Assembly: GCF_022012395.1 (NCBI RefSeq)
Contig: NZ_JAKLTQ010000020.1
Span: 1-64,000, forward strand
Origin: Arthrobacter hankyongi
GTDB lineage: Bacteria; Actinomycetota; Actinomycetes; Actinomycetales; Micrococcaceae
Length of the DNA: 64,000 nucleotides
Direction: 5' to 3'
Shown here: positions 8,667-18,503 of the stretch, in pieces
How positions within the stretch are numbered: the first letter of the stretch is position 1
Layout of the letters: every line of letters starts with the position of its first letter
Translations under genes and position numbers: made by a program
Notes under the pieces: generated by a model
Told to the model about the DNA's origin: nothing
Seen by the model: only the letters and a program-made list of their open reading frames with translations
The model's database searches: none

Positions 8667-9542
8667 ATGACTTCTCCGGCTCTAGCCCATCAGACCGCCA
8701 ACGGGCGCATGTACTCGCGCTCGCTCAACGAATCGCCGACGGTGCCGTCGATTACCACGGTGATCTCCCAGGCGCCCTCGGACATGAGCGGCTGGGCCGG
8801 GCACATGGCAGCGACCACCCTCGCCCGCGACCCTGGGCTGGCCGCGGCGGCCGGGAACCCGGCCAGGTTGAAGAGCCTGGCGAAGGAGGCGTCCGCAGCG
8901 GCGGACCGTTTCCGGAACGCGGCCGCCGAGCGAGGGGACCGGGTGCATTTCTATGCCGAGCAGGTGGCCCTGCGCGCCCTCGGCCGGCCGCATCAGCTGG
9001 CTGAGGCCCGGGAGGAACTCCGGTCCCGCGGGGAGGACGCCTTCGCGGCCCGGCTCGACGAATGGTGGCAGCTCTACGGTGTGGAGCCGCTCGTTCCCGA
9101 AATCACCGTCTGGAACCAGGAGGTCGGTTATGCCGGAACCCTGGACCTGGTGGCAAGGATCGGCGGCCGGCTGTGCCTGATCGACTTCAAGACCAAGGGC
9201 ACCGACCGCAGCGGCCAGGTCAAGGCGATGGACGAGAAGGTCGTGATGCAGCTGGTGGCCGGCATGAAGGCACAGGAGTCCCTGCTCGACGCCGGGGCCG
9301 GCAGCTGGGAACCCTGGGCGTACGGCTCGGACCCGATCCTGCTGGGCGTGGCGGTCGGCGAAACCGAAGTGCGGCCGATGCAGGCCAATCCCGCCGTGCT
9401 GCGCTACCACTGGTACAAGTTCTGTGCGCTGCGCCGCGTCTGGGAGACGCAGCTGCAGGCAGCCGAGGCCGGGCGGGCGCTGTTGCCGATCGGCCCGCCG
9501 GCTGTGCACCCCGAGGCCGCCGGCGCCGCGGCCCTAGACTAA
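8667..9542 (+). CDS. PD-(D/E)XK nuclease-like protein of unknown role
   Basis: A 291-residue cytosolic protein with the core of the PD-(D/E)XK nuclease fold: a Glu in VPEITV (about 145), the Asp in AGTLDLVA (about 160), then LIDFKTK (Asp173, Lys175). This is the metal-binding and catalytic spacing seen in Cas4/RecB-type and phage exonuclease domains. Standalone proteins like this are common in actinobacterial chromosomes; no CRISPR, recombination or phage gene is next to it. It ends 36 bp before def. Substrate unknown; the nuclease call rests on motif spacing. Confidence 0.75.
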   Translation: MTSPALAHQTANGRMYSRSLNESPTVPSITTVISQAPSDMSGWAGHMAATTLARDPGLAAAAGNPARLKSLAKEASAAADRFRNAAAERGDRVHFYAEQVALRALGRPHQLAEAREELRSRGEDAFAARLDEWWQLYGVEPLVPEITVWNQEVGYAGTLDLVARIGGRLCLIDFKTKGTDRSGQVKAMDEKVVMQLVAGMKAQESLLDAGAGSWEPWAYGSDPILLGVAVGETEVRPMQANPAVLRYHWYKFCALRRVWETQLQAAEAGRALLPIGPPAVHPEAAGAAALD

Positions 9543-9578
9543 GGGGGAGCCTGAAGCAAGAGTGAGGAAGCATTAGCA

Positions 9579-10154
9579 ATGACGATCCTGAGCATCCGGA
9601 TCATCGGCGATCCGGTCCTGCGGACTACGGCGGAGCCTGTGACGGATTTTGGTCCGGAACTGGCCAAGCTGGTCGAAGACATGGACCAGACCATGGAAGA
9701 CGTGGACGGCGCCGGACTGGCCGCGCCGCAGGTGGGTGCCAGCCTGCGCGTGTTTACGTATAGAATCGACGGCCGCCGCGGCCACATCATCAACCCGGTG
9801 CTGGAAACCAGCGAGGACTTCCAGCCCGACGCCGTGGAAGGCTGTCTGTCCATTCCCGGACTCGGCTTCCCGGTACGGCGGCGGCGCTGGGCGCGGGCCA
9901 CGGGCGTGGATATCCACGGCAACAGAGTGGTGGTCGAGGGCGAAGGCATGCTGGCGCGCTGCCTGCAGCACGAGACGGACCACCTGGACGGCATCCTGTA
10001 TACGGACCGGCTCGACGGCGAAGACCGCAGGAAGGCGCTGCGTGCCATCCGCAACGCGTCCTACAACACGGTGGCCGAGGATACCGCGGCCAAGCGTGCG
10101 GCCAGCGTGGGCTCGGGCTTCGGCGCCGGTACTTTCGGGCAGTCCCGGGCGTGA
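9579..10154 (+). CDS. def: Peptide deformylase
   Basis: Removes the formyl group from the N-terminal methionine of new proteins using a bound metal. The 191-residue protein has all three motifs: GAGLAAPQVG (44-53), EGCLSIPG (87-94, metal-ligand Cys) and QHETDHLDG (130-138, two His ligands and catalytic Glu). A GAGTGAGG-type ribosome site precedes the ATG. It overlaps fmt by 4 bp, the usual def-fmt-rsmB order. Confidence 0.97.
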   Translation: MTILSIRIIGDPVLRTTAEPVTDFGPELAKLVEDMDQTMEDVDGAGLAAPQVGASLRVFTYRIDGRRGHIINPVLETSEDFQPDAVEGCLSIPGLGFPVRRRRWARATGVDIHGNRVVVEGEGMLARCLQHETDHLDGILYTDRLDGEDRRKALRAIRNASYNTVAEDTAAKRAASVGSGFGAGTFGQSRA

Positions 10155-11089
10155 CGGCGGAGAGCCCGATGCGGGTCCTGTTCGCCGGCACGCCGGCGGT
10201 GGCAGTGCCGTCCCTGGACCGGCTGCTGGACGCCGGCTTTGACGTCGTCGCCGTGCTGACCCGCGAAGATGCCCCGGTGGGCCGTAAGCGCATCCTGACC
10301 CCGTCCCCGGTGGCCGCGCGTGCTGCGGAACTGGACCTGCCGGTGATCCGGGCCAACCGGATCGATGCCGCTGCCGCTGAAGCCATCGCCGCCTGCCGGC
10401 CCGATGCTGCGGCGATTGTCGCCTACGGCGGGCTGGTCCCGCCGGCCGCGCTGGCCATCCCGCCGCATGGCTGGATCAACCTGCACTTCTCCCTGCTGCC
10501 GGCCTGGCGGGGCGCCGCGCCCGTACAGCACAGCGTGATCAACGGGGATGAGTTGACCGGGGCATCCACCTTCCTGCTCGAGCAGGGGCTGGACACCGGT
10601 CCGGTCTACGGCACCCTGACCGAAGTCCTGCGGCCTGAGGACACCAGCGGGGACTTGCTGCAGCGGCTGGCGCAGTCCGGCGCCGTGCTGCTGGCACAGA
10701 CGCTCTCGGCCGTGGCGGCAGGCAAGGCGGTGGCAGTGCCGCAGGCCGGGGAGGTTTCGCTGGCACCGAAGCTGTCGCTGGCGGACGGTCGGGTCGACTG
10801 GCGGCAGCCGGCCCTGGCCATCCGCCGCCGGATCAACGGCGTCACTCCCGAACCCGGGGCCTGGACCATACTGGAGGGCCAGCGGTTCAAACTCGGTCCC
10901 GTCCGGCTGCGGCAGGACGACGACGGGCTGGCGCCGGGACAGGTGCTGCCGGGCAAGGCCGGGGTGCTGGTGGGGACAGGGTCCTGCGCGGTAGAGCTCG
11001 GCCAGGTCCAGCCGGCCGGGAAGAAGATGATGGCCGCCGCGGATTGGGCGCGCGGCTTGGGACAACGCGAGGATGTGCACTTCGAGTGA
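10151..11089 (+). CDS. fmt: Methionyl-tRNA formyltransferase
   Basis: Formylates initiator Met-tRNA with 10-formyl-tetrahydrofolate. The 312-residue protein starts RVLFAGTPAVAVPSL and has the catalytic NLHFSLLPAWRGAAPVQ motif, followed by an Fmt C-terminal domain (about 205 on). GTG at 10151 overlaps def; an ATG at 10169 is an alternative start. It overlaps rsmB by 4 bp (GTGA). Confidence 0.96.
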   Translation: MTAESPMRVLFAGTPAVAVPSLDRLLDAGFDVVAVLTREDAPVGRKRILTPSPVAARAAELDLPVIRANRIDAAAAEAIAACRPDAAAIVAYGGLVPPAALAIPPHGWINLHFSLLPAWRGAAPVQHSVINGDELTGASTFLLEQGLDTGPVYGTLTEVLRPEDTSGDLLQRLAQSGAVLLAQTLSAVAAGKAVAVPQAGEVSLAPKLSLADGRVDWRQPALAIRRRINGVTPEPGAWTILEGQRFKLGPVRLRQDDDGLAPGQVLPGKAGVLVGTGSCAVELGQVQPAGKKMMAAADWARGLGQREDVHFE

Positions 11090-12627
11090 ACGGCCAGGAC
11101 ACACCACACGGACGCGGCGACGGCCGCGGTGGCCGCGGCGGGCAGTCGCACCGCCGGCGCAATGAGGCCGGACGCGAGCGCAACCGCGGCGGCGTCCGGC
11201 AGTATTCGCAGACTGCTCCGTCGCAGCGTACCCGGGCCGCGGACCCGGCCCGGCTGGCGGCCTTCGAGGTGCTGCGGGCAGTCGAACGCGACGACGCCTA
11301 CGCCAATCTGGTGCTGCCGGCCAGGATCCGTCAGCACCGCCTGGACCGCCGGGACGCGGGTTTCGCCACCGAACTGGCCTATGGGGCGCTGCGCGGGCAG
11401 GGAACCTATGACGCCATCCTGGCCCGCTGCGTGGACCGTCCGCTGGAGCGGCTGGATCCGGCCATCCTGGACGCGCTGCGGCTCGGCGCCCATCAGCTGC
11501 TGGCCATGCGGGTGCCGGCGCATGCGGCGCTGGACCAGACCGTGGGGCTGGCCCGCGCGGTGATCGGTGCCGGACCGGGTTCGCTGGTCAATGCCGTGCT
11601 GCGCCGGGTCAGCGCCAAGGACCTGGCCACCTGGACCGCGGAACTGACCGAAACCGAAACCGACCCGGTCAAACGGGCCGCCCTGGTGCACAGCCATCCG
11701 GAGTGGATAGTCCGTGCCCTGCGCCAGTCCCTGGTCGGACACGGCCGCAGCGTGGACGAACTGGAAGCCCTGCTGGAGGCGGACAATGCCGCCCCGGTCG
11801 TGAACCTGGTGGCGCTGCCCGGGCTGGGCAGCCTCGATGAGGCCATCGACGCCGGGGCCGAACCGGGGGAGCTGGTGGAGGATTCCGCGCTGTACGCAGG
11901 CGGTGACGTGGGCCGGCTGGCCAGCGTCCGCGCCGGGACCGTGCGGGTCCAGGACGCCGGCTCCCAGCTGATCGCCCGGGCCGTCGCCGCGGTGCCGCTG
12001 GATGGTTCTACGGCCGAGCGCTGGCTTGATTTGTGCGCCGGACCGGGGGGCAAGGCGGCCCTGCTGGGCGCCCTGGCGGCCCGCTCGGGCGCCACGCTGC
12101 TGGCGAACGAACCGGCCGGGCACCGGGCGGAGCTGGTCCGCAAGGCGCTGGCGGCGGTGGATCCGGCGGTGTGGGAGGTACGCACCGGGGACGGCCGGGA
12201 GCTGGGCCGGCTGGAGCCCGCAGGCTTCGACCGGGTCCTCGTGGATGTGCCCTGCACCGGGCTCGGTGCCTTGCGGCGCCGTCCCGAAGCGCGCTGGCGG
12301 CGCCAGCCCTCGGACCTGGCCCAGCTCGGCCCGCTGCAGCGGGAGCTGCTCGATTCGGCGGCCGAAGCCACCCGCCCCGGCGGCATCGTCGCCTACGTCA
12401 CCTGCTCGCCGCATCCGGCCGAGACCACCGCCGTCGTCGCGGACCTGCTGCGCCGGCGCCGGGACCTGGAGCTGCTCGACTCCGCGGCCATCCTCGACGC
12501 GGCGAGCCTGCCGGGCAGGCTGCAGGCAGGCCAGGCGGAGCCGGGAACCGATGGCACCACCGTGCAGCTGTGGCCCCACCTGCACGGCACCGACGCAATG
12601 TTCATGGCACTTCTGAGGCGAAAGTAG
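11086..12627 (+). CDS. rsmB: 16S rRNA (cytosine-967 C5)-methyltransferase RsmB
   Basis: A 513-residue RNA m5C methyltransferase with an N-terminal NusB-like RNA-binding domain (about 55-200) and a Rossmann-type methyltransferase domain. SAM site [10 protein letters not shown]; catalytic cysteines in [18 protein letters not shown] and [10 protein letters not shown]. The GTG at 11086 overlaps the fmt stop; a longer frame to 11044 would add residues inside fmt. The first 50 residues are low-complexity Arg/Gly, probably a disordered RNA-contact tail. Confidence 0.95.
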   Translation: MNGQDTPHGRGDGRGGRGGQSHRRRNEAGRERNRGGVRQYSQTAPSQRTRAADPARLAAFEVLRAVERDDAYANLVLPARIRQHRLDRRDAGFATELAYGALRGQGTYDAILARCVDRPLERLDPAILDALRLGAHQLLAMRVPAHAALDQTVGLARAVIGAGPGSLVNAVLRRVSAKDLATWTAELTETETDPVKRAALVHSHPEWIVRALRQSLVGHGRSVDELEALLEADNAAPVVNLVALPGLGSLDEAIDAGAEPGELVEDSALYAGGDVGRLASVRAGTVRVQDAGSQLIARAVAAVPLDGSTAERWLDLCAGPGGKAALLGALAARSGATLLANEPAGHRAELVRKALAAVDPAVWEVRTGDGRELGRLEPAGFDRVLVDVPCTGLGALRRRPEARWRRQPSDLAQLGPLQRELLDSAAEATRPGGIVAYVTCSPHPAETTAVVADLLRRRRDLELLDSAAILDAASLPGRLQAGQAEPGTDGTTVQLWPHLHGTDAMFMALLRRK

Positions 12628-12638
12628 GCCCTTCTTCA

Positions 12639-13295
12639 ATGAACCAGTGCTGCATCCATCCCAGCATCCTCTCCGCGGACTTCGTCAATCTCGAGGCCGA
12701 ACTCCGGCGGATCGACACGGCGGATGCCGTGCATGTGGACGTGATGGACAACCATTTTGTCCCGAACCTGACCATCGGCCTGCCCGTGGTATCCCGGATC
12801 CAGAAGGTCAGCCCGGTGCCGCTGGATGCGCACCTGATGATCGCGGACCCTGACCGCTGGGCCCCCGCCTATGCCGACGCCGGTGTCTCCTCGGTGACCT
12901 TCCATGTCGAGGCCGCCGCGGCCCCGGTCCGGCTGGCCCGCGAGCTGCGGGCCCGGGGTGCCAAGGCGGGCATGGCGCTGCGGCCGGCCACCGCCGTCGA
13001 ACCGTTCCTGGACCTGCTGCCGGAGATGGACCTGCTGCTGATCATGACGGTGGAGCCCGGATTCGGCGGCCAGGCGTTCCTGGACGTGACGCTGCCCAAG
13101 ATCCGCCGGGCGGCTGCGGCCGTGGCCGGGTCCGGGCTTCCGGTAGCCATCCAGGTGGACGGCGGCGTCACCGAGGAAACAATCCTGCGGGCCGCCGAGG
13201 CAGGGGCCACGGTCTTCGTGGCCGGCTCCGCGGTCTACGGCGCGGAGGATCCGAACGAGGCGATCGGCCGGCTGCGGGCAGCCGCCGCGCGCTGA
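12639..13295 (+). CDS. rpe: Ribulose-phosphate 3-epimerase
   Basis: Interconverts ribulose 5-phosphate and xylulose 5-phosphate in the pentose phosphate pathway. The 218-residue TIM barrel has HPSILSADF at the start, metal-binding [29 protein letters not shown] and VDGGVTEET in the right order. It starts 11 bp after rsmB and closes the def-fmt-rsmB-rpe unit, which is followed by a long palindrome. Its product, with ribulose 5-phosphate as a riboflavin precursor, makes the rib neighbourhood sensible. Confidence 0.97.
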   Translation: MNQCCIHPSILSADFVNLEAELRRIDTADAVHVDVMDNHFVPNLTIGLPVVSRIQKVSPVPLDAHLMIADPDRWAPAYADAGVSSVTFHVEAAAAPVRLARELRARGAKAGMALRPATAVEPFLDLLPEMDLLLIMTVEPGFGGQAFLDVTLPKIRRAAAAVAGSGLPVAIQVDGGVTEETILRAAEAGATVFVAGSAVYGAEDPNEAIGRLRAAAAR

Positions 13296-13300
13296 CTTAC

Positions 13301-13360
13301 ATCGACTGGGCGGGTAACGGCCTTTTCACCGCTGAAAAGGCCGTTACCCGCCCAGTCGAT
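13301..13360. terminator. Perfect 28-bp inverted repeat after rpe
   Basis: The arms 13301-13328 and 13333-13360 are exact reverse complements of 28 bp with a 4-nt CCGC loop. The position, 5 bp after the rpe stop and 85 bp before the FMN aptamer, fits a terminator insulating the rib operon, although no T-run follows. The CCTTTTCA/TGAAAAGG next to the loop is the only AT-rich part. Confidence 0.75.
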
Positions 13361-13444
13361 CAGGTGGGGGAGTGTGTTCTGTTACACAGGATTACCGCCG
13401 CGTGAACGGCGCTGCCGCGGGTGTGGAACAATGGCAACGTACAA

Positions 13445-13589
13445 ACGTGCTCCGGGGTCGGTGTAAGTCCGAACCGGCGGTTATAGTCCGCGACCCGTTG
13501 CCGAAGGCCTCCTCCTGGCGGTCCGAAGCAGCGGCTGAGCCGGTGGAATTCCGGTACCGACAGTTACAGTCTGGATGGGAGAAGCACGT
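13445..13589 (+). promoter_or_regulatory. FMN riboswitch (RFN element)
   Basis: The P1 stem ACGTGCT (13445-13451) pairs with AGCACGT (13583-13589). Between them are GGGGTCGGTGTAAGTCCGAACC, GGCGGTTATAGTCCGCGACCC and the 3' signature CCGGTACCGACAGTTACAGTCTGGATGGGAGAAG, each conserved in the RFN family (long strings abbreviated to key boxes). A variable hairpin occupies the P3 region around 13500-13540. It senses FMN and controls pnuX-ribDEBAH. Confidence 0.96.
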
Positions 13590-13640
13590 ACAGGCGGTTT
13601 GCGAAGGCGGACCGGCTGCGGTTTGAACCGCGGCCCGGAT

Positions 13641-13693
13641 CCCTTCCTGCCCCGCACTGTCGTAACCCCGGAGCCGCCGCGGCTTAGGAAGGG
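13641..13693 (+). promoter_or_regulatory. Predicted ribosome-site sequestering stem of the FMN riboswitch
   Basis: CCCTTCCT (13641-13648) is an exact complement of AGGAAGGG (13686-13693), which is the pnuX ribosome-binding site 6 bp before its ATG. Pairing would hide the ribosome site, so the riboswitch probably acts on translation. A GCGGTTTGAACCGC hairpin (about 13616-13632) lies just upstream and could be the alternative partner. Confidence 0.65.
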
Positions 13694-13699
13694 GACGAC

Positions 13700-14389
13700 A
13701 TGGATCTTCTGCGGTGGCTCTTTGATGCTCAGATACCGGTGGCCGGCAGCGCACTGCTGCTGCGCGAGGTGCTGGGCAATATTTTCGGACTCCTCAGCGC
13801 CCTCGGCGGCATGCGCCGCAAGATCTGGGCCTGGCCGCTGGGCATCATCGGCAACGCGCTGCTGCTGACCGTTTTCCTGGGGTCGATCTTCGGCGAGGCC
13901 TCCACGGCGAACCTGCTCGGCCAGGCTGGCCGGCAGGTGATGTTCATCGCCGTCTCCGTCTATGGCTGGGTCCGCTGGCGCCAGGGCCGCGACGGCAGCG
14001 GCTACGCCGTCACGCCGGCCTGGGCCTCCGGCCGTACCCGGCTGGGCCTGGCCGCAGCGTTGGTGCTCGGCACGGTGGCGCTGACGCCGCTGTTCGCCGC
14101 GCTCGGTTCCTACGATCCGGTCTGGGCCGATGCCTGGACGTTCGTCGGTTCGCTGCTGGCCACCTACGGCATGGCCCGCGGCTGGGTGGAGTTCTGGCTG
14201 ATCTGGGTCGCCGTGGACGTGGTGGGTGTGCCGCTGCTCTTCAGCGCCGGCTATTACGCCACCGCCTTCATGTACCTGTTCTACGGTGCCTTCACGGTGG
14301 CCGGCTTCTTCGTCTGGGCCCGGGCGCAGGCCCGTGCCGTCCAGGCCCGGCCGGCGGCTGACGCTGTCCCCATCGGGGCGGCCCGATGA
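13700..14389 (+). CDS. pnuX: PnuC-family riboflavin transporter (PnuX-type)
   Basis: A 229-residue integral membrane protein with about seven hydrophobic segments and the PnuC-type WPLGIIGNALLL and VEFWLIWVAVDVVGVPL motifs. PnuC proteins carry nicotinamide riboside, but those behind an FMN riboswitch in actinobacteria (PnuX of Corynebacterium) carry riboflavin, so the riboswitch and the rib genes decide the call. First gene of the operon, 4-bp overlap with ribD. Energy-independent facilitated uptake is known for the family. Confidence 0.88.
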   Translation: MDLLRWLFDAQIPVAGSALLLREVLGNIFGLLSALGGMRRKIWAWPLGIIGNALLLTVFLGSIFGEASTANLLGQAGRQVMFIAVSVYGWVRWRQGRDGSGYAVTPAWASGRTRLGLAAALVLGTVALTPLFAALGSYDPVWADAWTFVGSLLATYGMARGWVEFWLIWVAVDVVGVPLLFSAGYYATAFMYLFYGAFTVAGFFVWARAQARAVQARPAADAVPIGAAR

Positions 14390-15480
14390 GCGCGCCGGCT
14401 GCCTCCGCGGCGTTCCCGACGGCGTTTTCCCCGGCCGAGACGCACGCCATGCAGGTGGCCCTGGACGCGGCCCGGCAGGGTCCCCGCGGAGCGAACCCGC
14501 TGGTGGGCGCCGTGGTGCTGGACCCGTCCGGGGAGATCCTCAGCGTGGGCCACCACCGCGGCGCCGGCACCCCGCATGCCGAGGTGGATGCCTTGGCCGG
14601 CCTGCGGGCCCACGGCCCGCTGCCGGAGTTGTCCGCCTGCACCATGGTGGTCACGCTGGAACCGTGCAACCATCACGGCCGTACCGGGCCCTGTGCCGCC
14701 GCCATTGCCGACGCCGGCATCGGCGCGGTGGTGTATGCCGCCGCGGATCCGACCGCCGAGGCGGCCGGCGGCGCCGCCTACCTGGCCGACGCCGGGGTGG
14801 CGGTGCGCGGCGGGCTGTCCGCGGAGCAGGCCCTGGAGCTGAACCAGCGCTGGTTCCGGGCCAGGGCCGAGGGCCGGCCCTTCACCACCTTGCATATCGC
14901 CCAGACGCTGGACGGGCTGATCGCCGCCGCCGACGGCACCAGCCAGTGGATCACCGGCGAGGCGGCGCGGCTGGACAGCCACGGCATCCGCGCCCGGGTG
15001 GACGCCATCGTGGCCGGCACCGGCACCGTGCTGGCGGACAATCCGCGGCTGACGGCCCGGGATGCCGGCGGCCGCGAGCTGGAGCGCCAGCCGCTGCGCG
15101 TGGTGCTCGGCCGGCGCGGGGTGCCGGAAGATGCCGCGGTGCGCGGCACCGACGGCCGGTTCCTTCAGCTGGACGGCCGCGACCCGGCCGCGGTGCTCGG
15201 CGAGCTGGCAGCGCGCGGCGCCGGCCACGTGATGATCGAGGGCGGGGCCACCGTGGCCGGCGCCTTCCTCGCGGCCGACCTCGTCGACGAACTTGTGCTC
15301 TACCTGGCGCCGCTCATGCTCGGAACCGGCACGCGGTCCACCGGGGACCTGGGCATTGCCAGCCTGGCGGACGCCTCGCGCTGGCGCTGGGACCCCGCCG
15401 GCCCGGCCCGGCCCCTCGGCGCGGACCTGCGCCTGACTCTTGAACCTCTTCCGCTTGCGCGGCACAACGAAAGGCCATAG
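14386..15480 (+). CDS. ribD: Bifunctional pyrimidine deaminase/reductase RibD
   Basis: Carries out the deamination and side-chain reduction steps of riboflavin synthesis. The 364-residue protein has an N-terminal cytidine-deaminase-type domain (HAEVDAL, then TLEPCNHHGRTGPC with zinc cysteines) and a C-terminal NADPH reductase domain (about 165-350, TLDGLIAAADGTSQWITG, MIEGGATVAGAFL). Overlaps pnuX by 4 bp and ends 2 bp before ribE. Confidence 0.96.
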   Translation: MSAPAASAAFPTAFSPAETHAMQVALDAARQGPRGANPLVGAVVLDPSGEILSVGHHRGAGTPHAEVDALAGLRAHGPLPELSACTMVVTLEPCNHHGRTGPCAAAIADAGIGAVVYAAADPTAEAAGGAAYLADAGVAVRGGLSAEQALELNQRWFRARAEGRPFTTLHIAQTLDGLIAAADGTSQWITGEAARLDSHGIRARVDAIVAGTGTVLADNPRLTARDAGGRELERQPLRVVLGRRGVPEDAAVRGTDGRFLQLDGRDPAAVLGELAARGAGHVMIEGGATVAGAFLAADLVDELVLYLAPLMLGTGTRSTGDLGIASLADASRWRWDPAGPARPLGADLRLTLEPLPLARHNERP

Positions 15481-15482
15481 GC

Positions 15483-16127
15483 ATGTTTACCGGAATTATC
15501 ACTGAACGCGGCACGGTGGATTCGCTCGTGCCGCACCCCGAAACCGACTCGGCGGTGCTGACCTTCAGCGCCCCGGCCACCGGCAAGGACCTCGAGCTGG
15601 GCGGCTCCATCGCCGTCAACGGCGTGTGCCTGACCGCCGTCGCCGTCGAGGGCGGCCTGGTCAGTGTGGACGTCATGGGCGAGACCCTGGTGCGGACCAC
15701 CACCGGCGCGCTGAGCGCCGGGATGGGGGTGAACCTCGAGCGCTGCGTGCCCGCCGGCGGACGGCTGGACGGCCACGTGGTGCAGGGTCATGTCGACGGC
15801 GTCGGCAGCCTGCTCGAGCGCGAGGACAAGGGCGACTGGGAGCGGCTGCGCTTCGCGGTGCCGCCGGCCCTGGCCCGCTACATCGCCGAAAAGGGTTCCA
15901 TCGCCGTCGACGGCGTGTCGCTGACGGTGACGGCGGTCAGCCCGGCGGACGCCCAGCAGCACTGGTTCGAGGTGGGACTGATCCCCACCACGCTGGCCGA
16001 AACGGGCCTCGGCCTGAAGGAGCCCGGGGAGAACGTCAACCTGGAGGTGGATGTGCTGGCCAAGTACGCCGAGCGCCTGCTCTCGTTCGCGAACACGGCC
16101 GCCGCAGCCGAAGGAGGCCGGCGATGA
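15483..16127 (+). CDS. ribE: Riboflavin synthase alpha chain
   Basis: Dismutates two 6,7-dimethyl-8-ribityllumazine molecules to riboflavin and the pyrimidine precursor. The 214-residue protein has two similar lumazine-binding barrels: MFTGII…VNGVCLT…[16 protein letters not shown] and …VDGVSLTV…[14 protein letters not shown]. Overlaps ribB by 4 bp (ATGA). Confidence 0.96.
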   Translation: MFTGIITERGTVDSLVPHPETDSAVLTFSAPATGKDLELGGSIAVNGVCLTAVAVEGGLVSVDVMGETLVRTTTGALSAGMGVNLERCVPAGGRLDGHVVQGHVDGVGSLLEREDKGDWERLRFAVPPALARYIAEKGSIAVDGVSLTVTAVSPADAQQHWFEVGLIPTTLAETGLGLKEPGENVNLEVDVLAKYAERLLSFANTAAAAEGGRR

Positions 16128-16768
16128 GCGCCGCCGTGGAACCGGACATCCGGCTGGACGCGATCGAACTGGCCATCTCCGCCATCGCCGCCGGCCGGCC
16201 GGTGGTGGTGGTCGACGACGAGGACCGCGAGAACGAGGGCGACATTATTTTCGCCGCCGACGCCTCTACTCCTGCCCTGATGGGCTGGACCGTGCGGCAC
16301 ACCTCCGGCGTGGTGTGCATCCCGATGGCCGGCAGCCGGGCGGACGAGCTGGGCCTGCCGCCGATGGTGGAGGTCAACCAGGACTCCAAGGGCACGGCCT
16401 ACACCGTCTCCTGCGACGCCGCGACGGGCATCACCACGGGTATCAGCGCCGCGGACCGCGCCCGGACCGCCTCGCTGCTGGCGTCCCCGAAGAGCACCGC
16501 CGCGGACTTCACCCGCCCCGGGCACCTGTTTCCGCTGCGCGCCGTCGATGGCGGCGTGCGCCAGCGCCGCGGCCACACCGAGGCCGCGGTGGACCTGTGC
16601 CGGCTGGCCGGGCGCGCCCCGGTGGGCGTGATCGCCGAACTCGTGCATGACGACGGCGACATGATGCGTCTGCCGGCCCTGCGCGCCTTTGCCGACGAGT
16701 ACGGCTGCCCGCTGGTCTCGATCGAGGACCTGGCGGCCCATCTGGCCGGCGGGGAGGTGACGGCGTGA
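16124..16768 (+). CDS. ribB: 3,4-dihydroxy-2-butanone 4-phosphate synthase
   Basis: Turns ribulose 5-phosphate into the four-carbon unit of riboflavin. The 214-residue protein has the acidic loop [17 protein letters not shown], the [10 protein letters not shown] segment and the [16 protein letters not shown] substrate motif. It is a complete single-domain RibB; many actinobacteria have this fused to GTP cyclohydrolase II as RibBA. Here a separate ribA overlaps its 3' end by 4 bp. Confidence 0.95.
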   Translation: MSAAVEPDIRLDAIELAISAIAAGRPVVVVDDEDRENEGDIIFAADASTPALMGWTVRHTSGVVCIPMAGSRADELGLPPMVEVNQDSKGTAYTVSCDAATGITTGISAADRARTASLLASPKSTAADFTRPGHLFPLRAVDGGVRQRRGHTEAAVDLCRLAGRAPVGVIAELVHDDGDMMRLPALRAFADEYGCPLVSIEDLAAHLAGGEVTA

Positions 16769-17448
16769 GCCGCGTCGCCACCGGCAGCGGGGAAGGGCTG
16801 CGCCCGGACGCCGCCGACGGGACCGTCAGCGGCGGGCTCGTCAGCGGCGGGCCTGCGGTCCAGCTGCCGACGCCGTTCGGCGTGTTCACCGCGCGGGCCT
16901 GGACGGACGCGGCCACCGGCGTGGAGCACCTGAGCATCACCTCCCCGGTCCCCGCGGCAGCCGCTCCGCTGGTGCGGCTGCACTCGGAGTGCCTGACCGG
17001 GGACGTGTTCGGTTCCTACCGCTGTGACTGCGGCGAGCAGCTGGACCAGGCCCTGTCCGTGATCGCCGAGCAGGGCGGGACCGTGCTGTACCTGCGCGGC
17101 CAGGAGGGCCGGGGAATCGGCCTGGCCAACAAGATCCGTGCCTACGCGCTGCAGGAGGCCGGCGCGGATACCGTGGAGGCCAACGAACAGCTCGGCCTGC
17201 CGGTGGACGCACGGGACTACAGTGCCGCCGCGGCCATCCTGCAGGCGATGGGCCTGAGCTCCATCCGGCTGTTGAGCAACAACCCGGCCAAGCGCGACAA
17301 GCTGACGGTGCTGGGGATCACGGTTACGGAAATGGTCTCCACCGAGGTCCCTTCACGCGAGCACAACCGCCGCTACCTGCAGACCAAGCGCGACCGCATG
17401 GACCACCGGCTCGCCCTGCTCGAGGACAACCCGGTCCGCCAGAGCTGA
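16765..17448 (+). CDS. ribA: GTP cyclohydrolase II
   Basis: Opens GTP to start riboflavin synthesis. The 227-residue protein has the zinc-binding [20 protein letters not shown] with three cysteines, [14 protein letters not shown], and the C-terminal [13 protein letters not shown] loop. A GTG start at 16765 overlaps ribB. The first 35 residues are a low-complexity extension that may be a remnant linker from a RibBA-type ancestor; that is inference. Confidence 0.95.
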   Translation: MSRVATGSGEGLRPDAADGTVSGGLVSGGPAVQLPTPFGVFTARAWTDAATGVEHLSITSPVPAAAAPLVRLHSECLTGDVFGSYRCDCGEQLDQALSVIAEQGGTVLYLRGQEGRGIGLANKIRAYALQEAGADTVEANEQLGLPVDARDYSAAAAILQAMGLSSIRLLSNNPAKRDKLTVLGITVTEMVSTEVPSREHNRRYLQTKRDRMDHRLALLEDNPVRQS

Positions 17449-17982
<534 letters not shown>

Positions 17983-18004
17983 ACCACGCTGACCCGTCCC
18001 CACC

Positions 18005-18057
18005 GGGACGAATGGGGCCGCAGCTGTCCGGCGGACAGCTGCGGCCCCATCCGTCCC
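18005..18057 (+). terminator. Hairpin terminator of the rib operon
   Basis: GGGACG…GGGGCCGCAGCTGTCC (18005-18029) pairs with GGACAGCTGCGGCCCC…CGTCCC (18033-18057) around a 3-nt loop, a stem of about 24 bp with one mismatch. It is 22 bp after the ribH stop. No T-run follows. Confidence 0.75.
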
Positions 18058-18124
18058 GAGATGTCCGTCACATAGCCGGGAGGCGTTTGGGGCGGCGGAC
18101 TCCAGCTGTCGTACCCTTGAAACC

Positions 18125-18388
18125 GTGAAATCCTTCGATACCCTCTTTGCCGAGCTGAGCGAGAAGGCGCAGCAGCGCCCCGCAGGCTCCCGTACCGTCG
18201 CCGAGCTGGACTCCGGTGTCCACGGCATCGGGAAAAAGGTTGTCGAAGAGGCCGCCGAGGTCTGGATGGCGGCGGAGTACGAGTCGGACGAGGCTGCCGC
18301 CGAGGAAATTTCCCAGCTGCTGTACCACCTGCAGGTACTGATGCTGGCCAAGGGCCTGAGCCTGGAAGACGTCTACAAGCATCTCTAG
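18125..18388 (+). CDS. hisE: Phosphoribosyl-ATP pyrophosphatase HisE
   Basis: Second step of histidine synthesis. The 87-residue all-helical MazG-like protein has the [17 protein letters not shown] metal-binding helix and [18 protein letters not shown] start at 18125. The stand-alone HisE form (not HisIE) is usual in actinobacteria, matching the separate hisI at 26112. Followed by hisG after 115 bp. Confidence 0.94.
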   Translation: MKSFDTLFAELSEKAQQRPAGSRTVAELDSGVHGIGKKVVEEAAEVWMAAEYESDEAAAEEISQLLYHLQVLMLAKGLSLEDVYKHL

Positions 18389-18503
18389 CGGGACGCCGCC
18401 GGCCGTCCGCCTGTGCGGACGGCTGCTGCGCAGGCGTTCCGCCTCAGCCCAGCCTTGGCCTGACGGCCGCGATGCGGCCGTTCCTTCTGCAGAAAGTTTT
18501 CCC

